DNA of 64,000 bases from Arenibacter algicola. GTDB lineage: Bacteria > Bacteroidota > Bacteroidia > Flavobacteriales > Flavobacteriaceae. Below the pieces are notes generated by a model that did no database searches, was not told the DNA's origin, and was given only the letters and a program-made list of their open reading frames with translations. Position numbers and translations under genes: made by a program. The stretch covers positions 1,116,001 through 1,180,000 of the forward strand of contig NZ_JPOO01000003.1 in the NCBI RefSeq assembly GCF_000733925.1, read 5' to 3'. The first letter of the stretch is position 1. Each line of letters begins with the position of its first letter. This document shows positions 8,968 through 18,055 of this stretch, piece by piece.

Positions 8968-9915
8968 TTATAACAAACCCCTACCCACTTTTTTTAGTTT
9001 CCCTTCCTCCTTATATTCCCTCACCAGCTTATCCAATATACCATTTATAAATATGCTACTCTTGGGAGTGGAGTATTCCTTGGCAATTTCTAAAAACTCG
9101 TTTATAGTAACCCGTTCCGGTATAGAGGGAAAATTGAGTAGTTCGCAAATTGCCATTTTCAAAAGTATGGCATCGATATCTGCAATTCGATCCTTGTCCC
9201 AATTAGGTGTTTTACCTTCTATCTCTTGTTCCAGTTTGGAATTGTTCAGCAAAGTTTTCGTCAATAGTCTATTGGCGTATACCATATCGTCCTCATCCTT
9301 AAAAAGAGGCGGTAAAAAATAGGAAGGGACAGTACTTTCCTTTACTTTTTTAAACTGCTTTAAGAGAAAGGTGTTTACAATGGGTATATCATCTACCCAT
9401 GTTAATTTGTCATCTTCAAAATAATCGTAAATCTTTTCATTGGGCGCAATAATATCCCGGAACAAATCGATTATAAGCCTTTTGTCCTCCTCATAAGTAC
9501 TATCGGCATTGGACATATATTTGGCATATATCTCACTTTCCATAACCTCATTGTAAATTATCCTGATGTATTCTTCGTTCAAATACCAGTTGTTCAATTT
9601 TCTTTTGGATAATTCATCTTTTAACGTCTTGTTTCCCGCAATTTGAAGCAAAAGTTTATTTCTTAGGAATTTTTCCTTGTTGGGATAGGAATCTGTATTG
9701 TTTTTTAGGTATTTTTTGGAGGAAAGGCTAAGCTGGTTCTCCGCCCTTTCATGTAACTCTATAAAAAGACTCAGCATTAACAGGTAAAGAGTGTACATGT
9801 TCTCTATGCTTACTTTCAAAAATTTCTCTTGTTTTTCAAGGGAATCATCCTTCGATTGCGTCAATGCATAAATACATTGCATAACTTTAACCCTAATGTG
9901 CCTTCTTGTAAGCAT
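8968..9915 (-). CDS. nusB: Transcription antitermination factor NusB (long Bacteroidota form)
   Basis: 315 residues, about twice the length of proteobacterial NusB. The N-terminal start LTRRHIRVKVMQCIYAL and the C-terminal NusB fold are recognisable, with IADIDAILLKMAICELL, VTINEFLEIAKEYST and FINGILDKLV. The long insert between them is typical of Bacteroidota homologues. NusB with NusE binds boxA RNA during rRNA antitermination. A -7 box on the minus strand lies about 40 bp upstream. Confidence 0.92.
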   Translation of the reverse strand: MLTRRHIRVKVMQCIYALTQSKDDSLEKQEKFLKVSIENMYTLYLLMLSLFIELHERAENQLSLSSKKYLKNNTDSYPNKEKFLRNKLLLQIAGNKTLKDELSKRKLNNWYLNEEYIRIIYNEVMESEIYAKYMSNADSTYEEDKRLIIDLFRDIIAPNEKIYDYFEDDKLTWVDDIPIVNTFLLKQFKKVKESTVPSYFLPPLFKDEDDMVYANRLLTKTLLNNSKLEQEIEGKTPNWDKDRIADIDAILLKMAICELLNFPSIPERVTINEFLEIAKEYSTPKSSIFINGILDKLVREYKEEGKLKKVGRGLL

Positions 9916-9955
9916 TTTTAAAGAACTTTAGTAAGATAAATAAAACTTTCGGGTA

Positions 9956-9963
9956 CAAAAATA
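9956..9963 (-). promoter_or_regulatory. Bacteroidota -7 promoter box for nusB
   Basis: TATTTTTG matches the TAnnTTTG consensus, 40 bp before the nusB ATG. Confidence 0.5.
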
Positions 9964-10043
9964 GGATTATATTTTTTAATCCTAACTACCTTTTTAGGTA
10001 TTATCTTATGTGTTTTATAACATTTGGTTTAGATCCAAAAAAC

Positions 10044-10051
10044 TATCTTTG
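10044..10051 (+). promoter_or_regulatory. Bacteroidota promoter for the ABC exporter gene
   Basis: TATCTTTG matches TAnnTTTG. A TTTG-like -33 element (TTTGG near 10023) lies about 17 bp upstream. The start codon follows 43 bp downstream. Confidence 0.6.
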
Positions 10052-10094
10052 CCGAATTGTAATCCAAATTCCTGCAATTCCTGGTTAATATCCA

Positions 10095-11849
10095 ATGAAA
10101 GAACTTCAACATCTAAATAAGTATTTTAAAAAGTACCGATTTAAGCTCCTCGTTGGTATTGTAATTACCATGATAGCGCGCATTTTTCAATTGGTAATGC
10201 CCTCCTATGTAAAAAAATCCATTGAAGTGGTTGAACGCTTTATTGGTAATGATATTCTAAAGGGAGAAGCCAAGGAAATGTTATTGGAATACATCCTGAT
10301 TATTGTGGGAGCAGCTTTGCTGTCAGGCTTTTTTACATTTCTAATGAGACAGACCATTATAAATGTTTCCAGGTATATAGAGTATGATTTAAAAAATGAA
10401 GTATTTGACCACTATCAACTTTTGAGCCTCAATTTTTACAAAAAAAACAGGACAGGCGACTTAATGAACAGGATCAGTGAAGATGTAAACCAGGTAAGGT
10501 TATATGGTGGGCCCGCCATTATGTACGGCATACAAACGCTTACTCTTTTTGTTTGTCTGGTTCCCCTAATGTTTATTAAAGCACCAGTTCTTGCCTTATA
10601 TGCTTTGTTGCCATTACCTATTCTTTCTGTGTTGATCTACCAGATCAGTAAAATAATTCATAAACGAAGCACAATCGTGCAAGAATTCCTATCAACACTA
10701 TCTACTTTTACACAGGAATCCTTTTCCGGAATTTCGGTTATAAAAGCCTACGCTCTGGAACCCAAGATAAATGCTGAATTGAAAAATTTGGCACTGGACG
10801 GAAAAAATAAAAGTATGGATCTGGCTAAGGTCAATGCCTGGTTTTTCCCTCTGATGATCCTGTTGATCGGGATCAGTAATATTTTCGTTATCTACATTGG
10901 AGGCAAACAATATATTGATGGAGAAATAGCGTCAATTGGAATTATTGCCGAGTTCATACTATACGTAAACATGCTCACCTGGCCCGTAGCTGTTGTAGGT
11001 TGGGTTACCTCTATAGTACAGCGGGCAGAAGCCTCGCAAAAAAGGATCAATCAATTTTTGCAGGAAGAACCTAACATAGTAAGTACGGTTAAAGAAGAAA
11101 CTCCTATAGAGGGAAAAATCGAGTTTAAGAATGTGACCTTCACTTACGAGGATACCAACATTACCGCCCTGAACAACATATCCTTTTCCATAAACAAGGG
11201 CGAGACCGTTGCCATCTTGGGAAAAACGGGTTCCGGAAAATCGACCATACTGGATCTAATTGCCCGTTTATACGATATTGACTCCGGACAAATTCTGATA
11301 GATGATGTTCCTATTAAGCAATTAAACCTGCAAAGCCTCCGACAAGCTATTGGGGCAGTACCACAAGATGCTTTCCTCTTTTCCGACACCATAAAGAACA
11401 ATATTAAGTTTGGAAAAGAAAATTCTACAGATGAGGAAATTATAGCCGTTGCCAAGAAAGCGGTAGTACATGAAAATATCATGGGCTTTAACAAGCAATA
11501 TGAGACTATCCTGGGAGAAAGGGGCATTACCCTAAGCGGAGGCCAAAAACAACGTGTTTCCATTGCACGCGCCCTACTTAAAGATCCTCAGATCTACCTC
11601 TTTGATGATTGTTTATCCGCAGTTGATACTGAAACAGAGGAGGAGATTTTGAACCAATTGAAAAAGGAATCCAAAAACAAGACCACTCTTATCGTAAGCC
11701 ATAGGGTTTCATCTGCTAAAAACGCAGACAAAATTATCGTTTTGGAAGATGGAAAATTAATACAGGAAGGTACACATGATGAATTAAATTCTGTAGAAGG
11801 ATACTACAAAGAGCTTTATATGCACCAACTTTCTGAGAAAGAAAAATAG
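10095..11849 (+). CDS. ABC exporter, fused permease and ATPase (MsbA/MdlB-like)
   Basis: 584 residues. The N-terminal half has six predicted membrane helices (about 18-310, ABC_membrane type 1). The C-terminal nucleotide-binding domain has Walker A GKTGSGKST at about 376-384, signature LSGGQKQR at about 480 and Walker B IYLFDDCLSAVD. The residue after the Walker B Asp is Asp rather than the usual catalytic Glu, as in MdlA-type NBDs, so this half may hydrolyse ATP slowly or work in a heterodimer. The exported substrate (lipid, drug or peptide) cannot be told. Divergent from nusB. Confidence 0.92.
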   Translation: MKELQHLNKYFKKYRFKLLVGIVITMIARIFQLVMPSYVKKSIEVVERFIGNDILKGEAKEMLLEYILIIVGAALLSGFFTFLMRQTIINVSRYIEYDLKNEVFDHYQLLSLNFYKKNRTGDLMNRISEDVNQVRLYGGPAIMYGIQTLTLFVCLVPLMFIKAPVLALYALLPLPILSVLIYQISKIIHKRSTIVQEFLSTLSTFTQESFSGISVIKAYALEPKINAELKNLALDGKNKSMDLAKVNAWFFPLMILLIGISNIFVIYIGGKQYIDGEIASIGIIAEFILYVNMLTWPVAVVGWVTSIVQRAEASQKRINQFLQEEPNIVSTVKEETPIEGKIEFKNVTFTYEDTNITALNNISFSINKGETVAILGKTGSGKSTILDLIARLYDIDSGQILIDDVPIKQLNLQSLRQAIGAVPQDAFLFSDTIKNNIKFGKENSTDEEIIAVAKKAVVHENIMGFNKQYETILGERGITLSGGQKQRVSIARALLKDPQIYLFDDCLSAVDTETEEEILNQLKKESKNKTTLIVSHRVSSAKNADKIIVLEDGKLIQEGTHDELNSVEGYYKELYMHQLSEKEK

Positions 11850-11929
11850 AAAAATGTTGTTATATTAGGTTTTTTTTTCCACTTTTGACAGATATATACC
11901 TATGAAAAATTAACTATACACTAGACGAA

Positions 11930-12301
11930 ATGAGCGATAAAGATTTAATGGACCAAGAAGAAATTTATTCAAAAGTTTTAAGAGCAGGAAGAAGAACTTA
12001 TTTTTTCGATGTTAGAAGCACAAAGGCAGGAGATTATTATTTAACTGTTACCGAAAGCAAAAAGTTCACCCATGATGATGGTTCTTTTCATTATAAAAAA
12101 CACAAGATTTATTTATACAAAGAAGACTTTACCGCCTTTAAAGAGAATTTGGATGAGATGATGGATTACATTATCGATGAAAAAGGTTCAGAGGTTATTT
12201 CCGAACGTCACCAAAAAGATTTTAAGAAGGAAGATTCTGAGGAAAATGGATCCATCAGTTCTACAGATAGTTTTACAGATGTAAGCTTTGACGATATTTA
12301 A
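11930..12301 (+). CDS. DUF3276 PUR-alpha-like nucleic-acid-binding protein
   Basis: 123 residues. The first about 80 form a PUR-domain (DUF3276) with YSKVLRAGRRTYFFDVR and YYLTVTESKK, common in Bacteroidota and spirochaetes; a characterised Borrelia PUR-domain relative binds nucleic acid. The C-terminal tail is acidic and rich in Ser and Asp. The function in this lineage is untested. Followed at once by a strong terminator shared with the convergent plsC operon. Confidence 0.88.
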   Translation: MSDKDLMDQEEIYSKVLRAGRRTYFFDVRSTKAGDYYLTVTESKKFTHDDGSFHYKKHKIYLYKEDFTAFKENLDEMMDYIIDEKGSEVISERHQKDFKKEDSEENGSISSTDSFTDVSFDDI

Positions 12302-12326
12302 TCGTCATATTTTTTATAAAAACATA

Positions 12327-12357
12327 ACGGTCCCAAAAATTTGGGGCCGTTTTTATT
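12327..12357. terminator. Bidirectional terminator between the PUR-alpha-like gene and plsC
   Basis: ACGGTCCCAA pairs with TTGGGGCCGT (10 bp with one G-U) around a 4-base loop, followed by TTTTATTTT and preceded by A-rich sequence. Confidence 0.8.
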
Positions 12358-12368
12358 TTAACCCCGTT

Positions 12369-13421
12369 TTAGTCTTCCCATGACAATTTAACCAGGACGA
12401 TATTTAACGTTAAATGGGCCAGACAAATAATTGAGGTAACCGGCCAATTAAGAAACTCTAGCATGCCTGCGATAAACAATAGATAAAAGAATGGGTAAAT
12501 CAATAAGGCATACATAAAACGGGTAGTACTCAAAAATTCCGGTTCGCTTACCTTGGGTTTAATGAATATTGACCATATAATTATCATTGGGAAATTCAAA
12601 ATAGAAAATGCTCCCCTAAGGATATACTTCACGAGTGCAACTTTTCCTTTTCCAATTTTCCTGTACTCTGGGGATGTCCCTTCTTCTTTAATTCGATTAA
12701 CACCAACAGGATCCAAATAATCTACCTTGGCCCTATCCAATGTATGTACTATTTCCTCATAACTTGACTCCTCTTCAATATGGGCGGTAAGCTTTTTTAA
12801 ATGATGATACACTTCCTCCTTGAGCCGGCTTGCAGATCCCGACACATCCTTCTTATCAAAAAAATCCTGTACCCTTATCGCTTTCCCATAATACAGTGCG
12901 GCCTTATCGGGAAACTTTGCCGCATTGGCGTAATTAACTCCAATTGGGACAATACCTATATCCATTGACGGATTACTTTCCAAGGCCAAAAACAAAATAC
13001 GGGTAAATCCTTTACTCAATGGCCGGACCCTACGTTTTAAAGAATGGTTTCCCTCTGGAAAAATAAGTACGGCCTCTCCCCTTCCCAGCAGCTGGGCACA
13101 GCGTTCAAAAATGGCAGTATTACCCGCCAAGGAATTCTTACCATCCCTGATCCTATAAACGGGAATCATCTGTAAAAATCCGAAAAATACTTTCAACAAG
13201 GCCGTCTTGAATACATCGGACCTAGTTAAAAAATAAGGCTTCCGCTTACAATGGGTTGCAATCAATAAGGCATCAAGCAAAGCGTTTTGATGATTTGCCA
13301 AAAACATAATGGGTTTTCCGGAAGGTACATTGGACGACCCTTCAATCTTTATTTTGGAAAAATAGAAAGTCAAAGCCGTGCGTATCCAAACCCAAATTAC
13401 AAGATATCCTATTTTTCTCAA
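12369..13421 (-). CDS. 1-acylglycerol-3-phosphate acyltransferase-like protein (PlsC domain)
   Basis: 350 residues. The PlsC acyltransferase domain fills about 20-225, with NHQNALLDALL as motif I, then FPEGNHS as motif III. Motif I has five residues between His and Asp instead of the usual four, as in the NHPNxxxDPLL subfamily. Two hydrophobic segments lie near the C-terminus (about 275-345). It probably transfers acyl chains to lysophosphatidate or a related acceptor at the membrane. The start is TTG, overlapping the upstream transporter stop as TTGA, so the genes are translationally coupled. Confidence 0.85.
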   Translation of the reverse strand: MRKIGYLVIWVWIRTALTFYFSKIKIEGSSNVPSGKPIMFLANHQNALLDALLIATHCKRKPYFLTRSDVFKTALLKVFFGFLQMIPVYRIRDGKNSLAGNTAIFERCAQLLGRGEAVLIFPEGNHSLKRRVRPLSKGFTRILFLALESNPSMDIGIVPIGVNYANAAKFPDKAALYYGKAIRVQDFFDKKDVSGSASRLKEEVYHHLKKLTAHIEEESSYEEIVHTLDRAKVDYLDPVGVNRIKEEGTSPEYRKIGKGKVALVKYILRGAFSILNFPMIIIWSIFIKPKVSEPEFLSTTRFMYALLIYPFFYLLFIAGMLEFLNWPVTSIICLAHLTLNIVLVKLSWED

Positions 13422-14338
13422 ACAAATTCTTCTTTATCAATTGGAAAATACCCCCAAAAAGTAGCTATTGTCAAACCGGATATTAAGTGCCAAATACCCC
13501 AAAAAGCAGCCAAAAGAGCCATCCCTCCCAGTCCGTCAAAAAAAGTAAATATCAGTAACAATCCAAGGCCTGAATTCTGAATCCCGGTTTCTATTCCAAT
13601 TGTTCTTTTATCCATTTGTGAAAGACTAAAAAATTTAGCCAACGAAAAGCCAGTAACAAAAGCCAGGAGGTTATGCAGAACAACTATCCAGAACACGTAG
13701 AGAACATATTCCATAAAAATATCCCTATTGTCATACAGCGCAATAAAAATGAGGACAACAAAGAACACCAGCGAAAGTACTTTTAAAACCTTTGCTATTT
13801 TGGAGGCAAATCTTGGTCTGAAATGCTTTATCAACATCCCCAAAATTAATGGTAGAGCCAAAAGTAATGCCACTAGTTTCACCATGGAAAAAGGGGCTAT
13901 GGCAACTTCTTGAAGGATTGATGCGGTAGGCCCATATAGGGAACCCCATAATTGAAGGTTCAAAGGGGTCATAATTACAGCCAGTAAGGTGGCTACAGCC
14001 GTTAAACTTACTGACAGGGCCGTATTCCCCTTGGCCAAATGTGTAATAAAATTGGAAATATTACCTCCCGGACAGGCAGCGACCATAAACATTCCCAATG
14101 CAATACTGGGCAAGGGCTCCACTAGCAAAACCAACACAAAGGTTACCGCGGGCAATAGAACAAACTGACTCAAAACGCCCACAAAAAGAGGCTTAGGTTT
14201 TCTTGCCAATCTTCTAAAGTCATCTATGGATATATCCAATGCTATCCCAAACATTACCAAAGCCAATGCCACATTGAGCACCCAAAGTGATTGTTCATTA
14301 AAATCTATATGGATCTTATCCAGAGGGGTAGTTACCAA
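13418..14338 (-). CDS. Bile acid:sodium symporter (BASS) family transporter
   Basis: 306 residues, hydrophobic throughout with 9-10 membrane helices. Family hallmarks are ACPGGNISNFITHLAKGN at about 85-105 and GIETGIQNSGLGLLL near the C-terminus. BASS proteins take up organic anions with sodium; the substrate here is unknown. The only plausible start is TTG, 3 bp after the csaA stop. It is the middle gene of csaA-BASS-plsC. Confidence 0.88.
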   Translation of the reverse strand: MVTTPLDKIHIDFNEQSLWVLNVALALVMFGIALDISIDDFRRLARKPKPLFVGVLSQFVLLPAVTFVLVLLVEPLPSIALGMFMVAACPGGNISNFITHLAKGNTALSVSLTAVATLLAVIMTPLNLQLWGSLYGPTASILQEVAIAPFSMVKLVALLLALPLILGMLIKHFRPRFASKIAKVLKVLSLVFFVVLIFIALYDNRDIFMEYVLYVFWIVVLHNLLAFVTGFSLAKFFSLSQMDKRTIGIETGIQNSGLGLLLIFTFFDGLGGMALLAAFWGIWHLISGLTIATFWGYFPIDKEEFV

Positions 14339-14341
14339 AAA

Positions 14342-14680
14342 TTATGAAATTTTAAGTCCATTGTCAACTTCTGCTTCCGGTCGCAACAATATTACATCGG
14401 AACCGTCAACAGCGCCCAATATAAGACATTCACTCATAAAATTTGCAATTTGCTTTTTAGGAAAATTGATCACCGCAATTATCTGCTTCCCCAAAAGTTC
14501 ATCTTTGGAATACCTTTGCGTAATTTGGGCCGATGTTTTCCTAATCCCTATCTCCTTGCCAAAATCTACCTGTACTTGGTAGGCAGGTTTCCTGGCCTCT
14601 GGAAAATCTTTAATTTCAATAATAGTGCCCACTCTCATATCTATTTTGGAAAAATCGGGCCAAGTAATAGTTTCGTTCAT
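14342..14680 (-). CDS. csaA: CsaA-type tRNA-binding domain protein
   Basis: 112 residues, the standard CsaA/Trbp111 length. The OB-fold domain shows FSKIDMRVGTIIEI at the start, and RKTSAQITQRYSKDELLGKQ and VINFPKKQI in the middle. Members bind tRNA and have been reported to show chaperone-like activity with exported proteins. Its ATG overlaps the stop of the frameshifted small gene upstream as ATGA, so that gene was once part of this operon. Confidence 0.92.
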   Translation of the reverse strand: MNETITWPDFSKIDMRVGTIIEIKDFPEARKPAYQVQVDFGKEIGIRKTSAQITQRYSKDELLGKQIIAVINFPKKQIANFMSECLILGAVDGSDVILLRPEAEVDNGLKIS

Positions 14681-14982
14681 TTAACAATTCTGAGTTTATC
14701 AATAATATCCTTAGGAATATTTCCTGAATATGCCCCATAAGCATCAACCAATAGGCCCTTGTTTCCGGCTGAAGTTTCAATTACATAAAGGACCATGTTA
14801 TCATCTGGATCACTCATTCCCTCAAACCTGTAAAATTTAATCACATTAAAATCCTTAGCAGAATGTATTTTTCTAATTTTTTATTTTCTATCCCTAGCTC
14901 ACACAAATTCAAATCTACTGTGAAACCGGCATTTTTTAAAATCAGTTATGGCCTCCGACAATGTTGGATAAGAATTCTTCAT
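14677..14982 (-). pseudogene. Small 'phosphoribosylpyrophosphate synthetase'-annotated family protein, two compensating frameshifts
   Basis: Conceptual reading from the ATG at 14982 gives MKNSYPTLSEAITDFKK, then a one-base shift at a six-T run (14932-14937) to NAGFTVDLNLCELG, then a second shift back at a five-T run (14868-14872) to KDFNVIKFYRFEGMSDPDDN and onward to the TGA at 14677. The YRFEGMSDPDD motif belongs to a family of roughly 100 residues widespread in Bacteroidota and often labelled PRPP synthetase without evidence. The two shifts cancel: the total is exactly 102 codons. Either a recent pseudogene or two homopolymer sequencing errors. Its stop overlaps csaA by four bases. Confidence 0.7.
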
Positions 14983-15055
14983 TCTCCATATAATTTAAGG
15001 ATTAATCCAAAAATAACTAGTTTACGATCCACATACAAGAATCTTTAATTTCAAT

Positions 15056-15063
15056 TAACTTTG
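15056..15063 (+). promoter_or_regulatory. Bacteroidota -7 promoter box for the redoxin gene
   Basis: TAACTTTG matches TAnnTTTG, 30 bp before the ATG at 15094. Confidence 0.5.
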
Positions 15064-15093
15064 TACAAGACCTAAATTCAAAACATCAAAGTC

Positions 15094-15651
15094 ATGGCCA
15101 ATACACCCAGTAACATGCTTCCTTTGGGCACAATAGCTCCCAACTTTAAACTACTAGATACCACTTTGGACAAACAAAAAAGCCTTCAAGACCTAAAAGG
15201 CACAAAGGGTACCGTAATTATGTTCATATGTAACCACTGCCCTTTTGTTAAGCATTTGAACGCCGAAATCGTTAAAACCGCAATGGAATATCAACCTAAA
15301 GATATTTCATTTATAGCAATTTCCAGCAACGACGTGGAAAACTATCCTCAAGATGCTCCCCATTTAATGAAGCTGATCAGTATGGAACAGAAGTATACTT
15401 TTCCCTATTTGTACGATGAGAGCCAAGAAGTGGCCAAAGCCTATGATGCCGCCTGTACCCCTGATTTCTATTTATTCGATGCCAATTTAAAGCTGGTATA
15501 TCGGGGGCAGTTTGACAACTCCCGTCCGGGAAACGGCATTCCCGTTACCGGGGAGGATTTAAAGACAGCCATGGACGCCCTTCTTGCAGGAAAAGAAATA
15601 AATGAGAAACAAAAACCCAGTATGGGCTGCAATATAAAATGGAAAAAATAA
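15094..15651 (+). CDS. Thioredoxin-fold redoxin (AhpC/TSA family)
   Basis: 185 residues with no signal peptide, so cytoplasmic. The N-terminal fold (LGTIAPNFKLLDT) leads to a CNHC active site (Cys46, Cys49) in FICNHCPFVKH, then YLYDESQEVAKAYDAACTPD with the cis-Pro region. This matches the family of thiol-disulfide redoxins with a CNHCPFV motif, common in Bacteroidota and cyanobacteria. The physiological partner is unknown. It stands alone between the csaA operon and the convergent YfiT-like gene. Confidence 0.88.
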   Translation: MANTPSNMLPLGTIAPNFKLLDTTLDKQKSLQDLKGTKGTVIMFICNHCPFVKHLNAEIVKTAMEYQPKDISFIAISSNDVENYPQDAPHLMKLISMEQKYTFPYLYDESQEVAKAYDAACTPDFYLFDANLKLVYRGQFDNSRPGNGIPVTGEDLKTAMDALLAGKEINEKQKPSMGCNIKWKK

Positions 15652-15724
15652 TAGTTCCTAACTACATTCTATAGTATTCTATTGGGCCAAACCTATTGCT
15701 GTTCTAAGGAATTCTTTAGGGAAG

Positions 15725-16276
15725 TTATTGGCAAGTCCAACCTTTACGCTCCAGAACGCCTTCTATATGTGCTAGATGATGGTTACCGTGCCAAGCATAT
15801 TTTCCTATATTTTCCAGAAGGCTTACCGCCACATTACCATCGGGATGAATGTACACCCTTTCCAAATCTTCTTTGGACAAACCTTTTAAGAGATACACCA
15901 ATTTCGCATGTAGTGCCTTAAGATAATTTACGGAAAGGACTATTGGTGCATTATTGGCATCGAACAGTTTGCTCCATTCCTTCTCATCATACGCTTTAAT
16001 TATAGGTCTATCCTCTGTCAAAGCCCATTTGAATCTGATATAACTATTATGATGGCTATCTGCAATATGATGCACCACTTGCCTTATGGTCCAACCACCT
16101 GGGCGATATGGTGTATTTAGCTGTTGATCGCTAAGATGAATTACCAGGCCCTCCAAACGGGCAGGTAAAGCCTCTAATTCAGAAATCCAATCGGACAGTG
16201 TTACGTCACTTACCGTCTTCGTAAAGACGAAATGGCCAATGGGATACTTTAATTCTTCTAAGGTTCTTTCTTCCAT
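15725..16276 (-). CDS. YfiT-like DinB-superfamily protein (putative thiol transferase / metal-dependent hydrolase)
   Basis: 183 residues. The DinB four-helix fold has the YfiT hallmarks: LKYPIGHF near the N-terminus, RPGGWTIRQVVHHIADSHHN with one pair of metal-ligand histidines, and WHGNHHLAHIEG with the others near the C-terminus. Bacillus YfiT and relatives are annotated as bacillithiol transferases, and bacillithiol is known in Bacteroidota, so a detoxification role is plausible but inferred. Its 3' end converges on the redoxin gene. Confidence 0.85.
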   Translation of the reverse strand: MEERTLEELKYPIGHFVFTKTVSDVTLSDWISELEALPARLEGLVIHLSDQQLNTPYRPGGWTIRQVVHHIADSHHNSYIRFKWALTEDRPIIKAYDEKEWSKLFDANNAPIVLSVNYLKALHAKLVYLLKGLSKEDLERVYIHPDGNVAVSLLENIGKYAWHGNHHLAHIEGVLERKGWTCQ

Positions 16277-16641
16277 AGCATAAAATTAAAGAAGAATAAT
16301 GAATATCAATAGCAAAATCAATGATTAATAACGCAGTATTTTGAGATTTTACCCATCCATTATTTGAGTTGGAAAAAAGGTTGACCCCTTGATTCCCTAA
16401 ATGATAAAAATAAATATTTTAAAAAAATAAAAAGCCGGGAACATGATTAAAAAACTTGCAGTAGTTCTTGAATTTCAAAAGATTATGAATCAATAACTAA
16501 AATTAATTCTATTCAAATTATTATCCAAAACCAGTTATTTTTTGTTAAATTTTAATACATTTTTAACCTTTTAAAAAAGTTGGTTCCAATATAATCTACT
16601 AATTTTATAGGATAATAAAATTTTAATTAAAACACTAAAAT
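16277..16641. other. Intergenic region, AT-rich, upstream of the peroxiredoxin gene
   Basis: 365 bp without a convincing gene. It holds the divergent control regions of the YfiT-like gene and the peroxiredoxin. Apart from a promoter-like element at 16580-16607 I see no structured element. Confidence 0.6.
16580..16607 (+). promoter_or_regulatory. Putative promoter of the peroxiredoxin gene
   Basis: TTG (16580-16582), 17 bp spacer, then TAATTTTA (16600-16607), a one-mismatch fit to TTG-N17-TAnnTTTG. The ATG lies 34 bp downstream. Confidence 0.4.
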
Positions 16642-17280
16642 ATGGCAACAATACGATTGGGCGACGTAGCCCCTGATTTTACAGCAGATAGTTCCATGGG
16701 AATGATCAATTTATATGATTATTTGGGCGATGGATGGGGAATTTTATTTTCACACCCGGCTGATTTTACCCCGGTATGTACGACCGAGTTGGGGACTGCC
16801 GCAAAATTCAAAGGTGAATTTGACAAACGAAACGTAAAAATGCTGGCACTTAGCGTTGATGGGGTTGCATCTCATGGCGAATGGATCAAGGATATTAATG
16901 AGACACAGCATACCACTGTTAATTTTCCCATTATTGCCGACGATGACAAAAAAGTTTCTACGCTTTACGATATGATACATCCAAATGCGAACGACAGTTT
17001 AACCGTGCGATCCGTTTACATTATAGCTCCGGACAAAACGGTTAAGCTCATAATCACCTATCCTGCTTCTACAGGGCGTAATTTTCACGAGCTGCTTAGG
17101 GTAATAGATTCATTACAGTTAACTGCTTACCACAAAGTAGCCACTCCTGCGAATTGGGAAAATGGAGATAGGGTTGTTGTAAGTCCGTCTATAAATACCG
17201 AGGATGCCAAAAAAATATTTACCAAAGGCGTGGAAGAAATCAAGCCGTATTTAAGGATGACCCCACAGCCGAACCTTTAA
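16642..17280 (+). CDS. 1-Cys peroxiredoxin (Prx6 family)
   Basis: 212 residues. The peroxidatic motif HPADFTPVCTTELG gives Cys46, and no other cysteine is present, so it is a 1-Cys enzyme. Length and C-terminal domain (KVATPANWENGDRVVVSP) fit Prx6. It reduces hydrogen peroxide and organic hydroperoxides in the cytoplasm using an external reductant. It is monocistronic, ending at a strong terminator. Confidence 0.94.
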   Translation: MATIRLGDVAPDFTADSSMGMINLYDYLGDGWGILFSHPADFTPVCTTELGTAAKFKGEFDKRNVKMLALSVDGVASHGEWIKDINETQHTTVNFPIIADDDKKVSTLYDMIHPNANDSLTVRSVYIIAPDKTVKLIITYPASTGRNFHELLRVIDSLQLTAYHKVATPANWENGDRVVVSPSINTEDAKKIFTKGVEEIKPYLRMTPQPNL

Positions 17281-17319
17281 TTTTATAATTCTACACTTTT
17301 GGTCACAATCAAATAATAT

Positions 17320-17351
17320 AGTCTTCCCTAACTAGGGAGGACTTTTTTTTA
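17320..17351 (+). terminator. Rho-independent terminator after the peroxiredoxin gene
   Basis: AGTCTTCCCT pairs with AGGGAGGACT (10 bp with one G-U), loop of four bases, followed by eight Ts. Confidence 0.88.
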
Positions 17352-17627
17352 GTTCTAAATATGCCCCAATCTTATTAAAAGAAATATGGGATACATAAAG
17401 AATTAATTATCTCACTTGTCTATTAAATGGACGGCCACTGCAATAACTTGATCGGGAATAGAATGAAAAATATAACAAAGACCATTAGAGCACAGTTGAT
17501 TAGCAAGTTATTTTCTTTTTCATAAGTCCTGAAGGATTCCCTAAAAAAATATAACTATCAAAAAATCATGCAGTTAAATTATAAAACCTTATCTTGTGGG
17601 CTAATTTAATTTTTTTAATTTTTTATA
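17352..17627. other. Intergenic region ahead of the cold-shock gene
   Basis: 276 bp with no supported gene. A TATCTTG near 17590 is a near match to the -7 box for the cold-shock gene, followed by an AT-rich leader. Confidence 0.45.
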
Positions 17628-17819
17628 ATGAATAAAGGAACAGTAAAATTCTTCAATGACTCCAAAGGTTTCGGATTTATCACTGAAGAAGGCTCAAGCG
17701 AAGATCACTTTGTACACATTTCTGGTTTAATCGACGAAATTCGCGAAGGTGATGTTGTAGAATTTGAATTACAACAAGGTAAAAAAGGATTGAACGCAGT
17801 AAATGTAAAAGTGATTTAA
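17628..17819 (+). CDS. Cold-shock protein (CspA family)
   Basis: 63 residues, a single cold-shock domain. Motifs are GTVKFFNDSKGFGFI (RNP1) and DHFVHIS (RNP2-like; the usual VFVH is HFVH). It binds single-stranded RNA/DNA and melts RNA structure. It has an AT-rich leader and a strong terminator, and is monocistronic. Confidence 0.95.
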   Translation: MNKGTVKFFNDSKGFGFITEEGSSEDHFVHISGLIDEIREGDVVEFELQQGKKGLNAVNVKVI

Positions 17820-17851
17820 TAATTACGGTACAATTTTTTTAGAAAATAGAG

Positions 17852-17876
17852 CCCATCCTATCGGATGGGTTTTTTA
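17852..17876 (+). terminator. Rho-independent terminator after the cold-shock gene
   Basis: CCCATCC TATC GGATGGG hairpin followed by six Ts. Confidence 0.9.
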
Positions 17877-18055
17877 TTGGACTTTAGTGTAAATAAAAAC
17901 ACACCTCCTTATATTTTTAACATCCACTTTTCAATTCCAATTTTGCCCGAATTTTCAACCTAAAAGGTAATATTTATATTTTTTACGCAACCTTTCCCCT
18001 ATTTCATCATCTTGCTTTTAAACACTGAATATACACCATTATAAATAACTTTAGC

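Noticed and set aside
11144..11563. 139-codon minus-strand frame
   Set aside because: Antisense to the nucleotide-binding domain of the ABC exporter.
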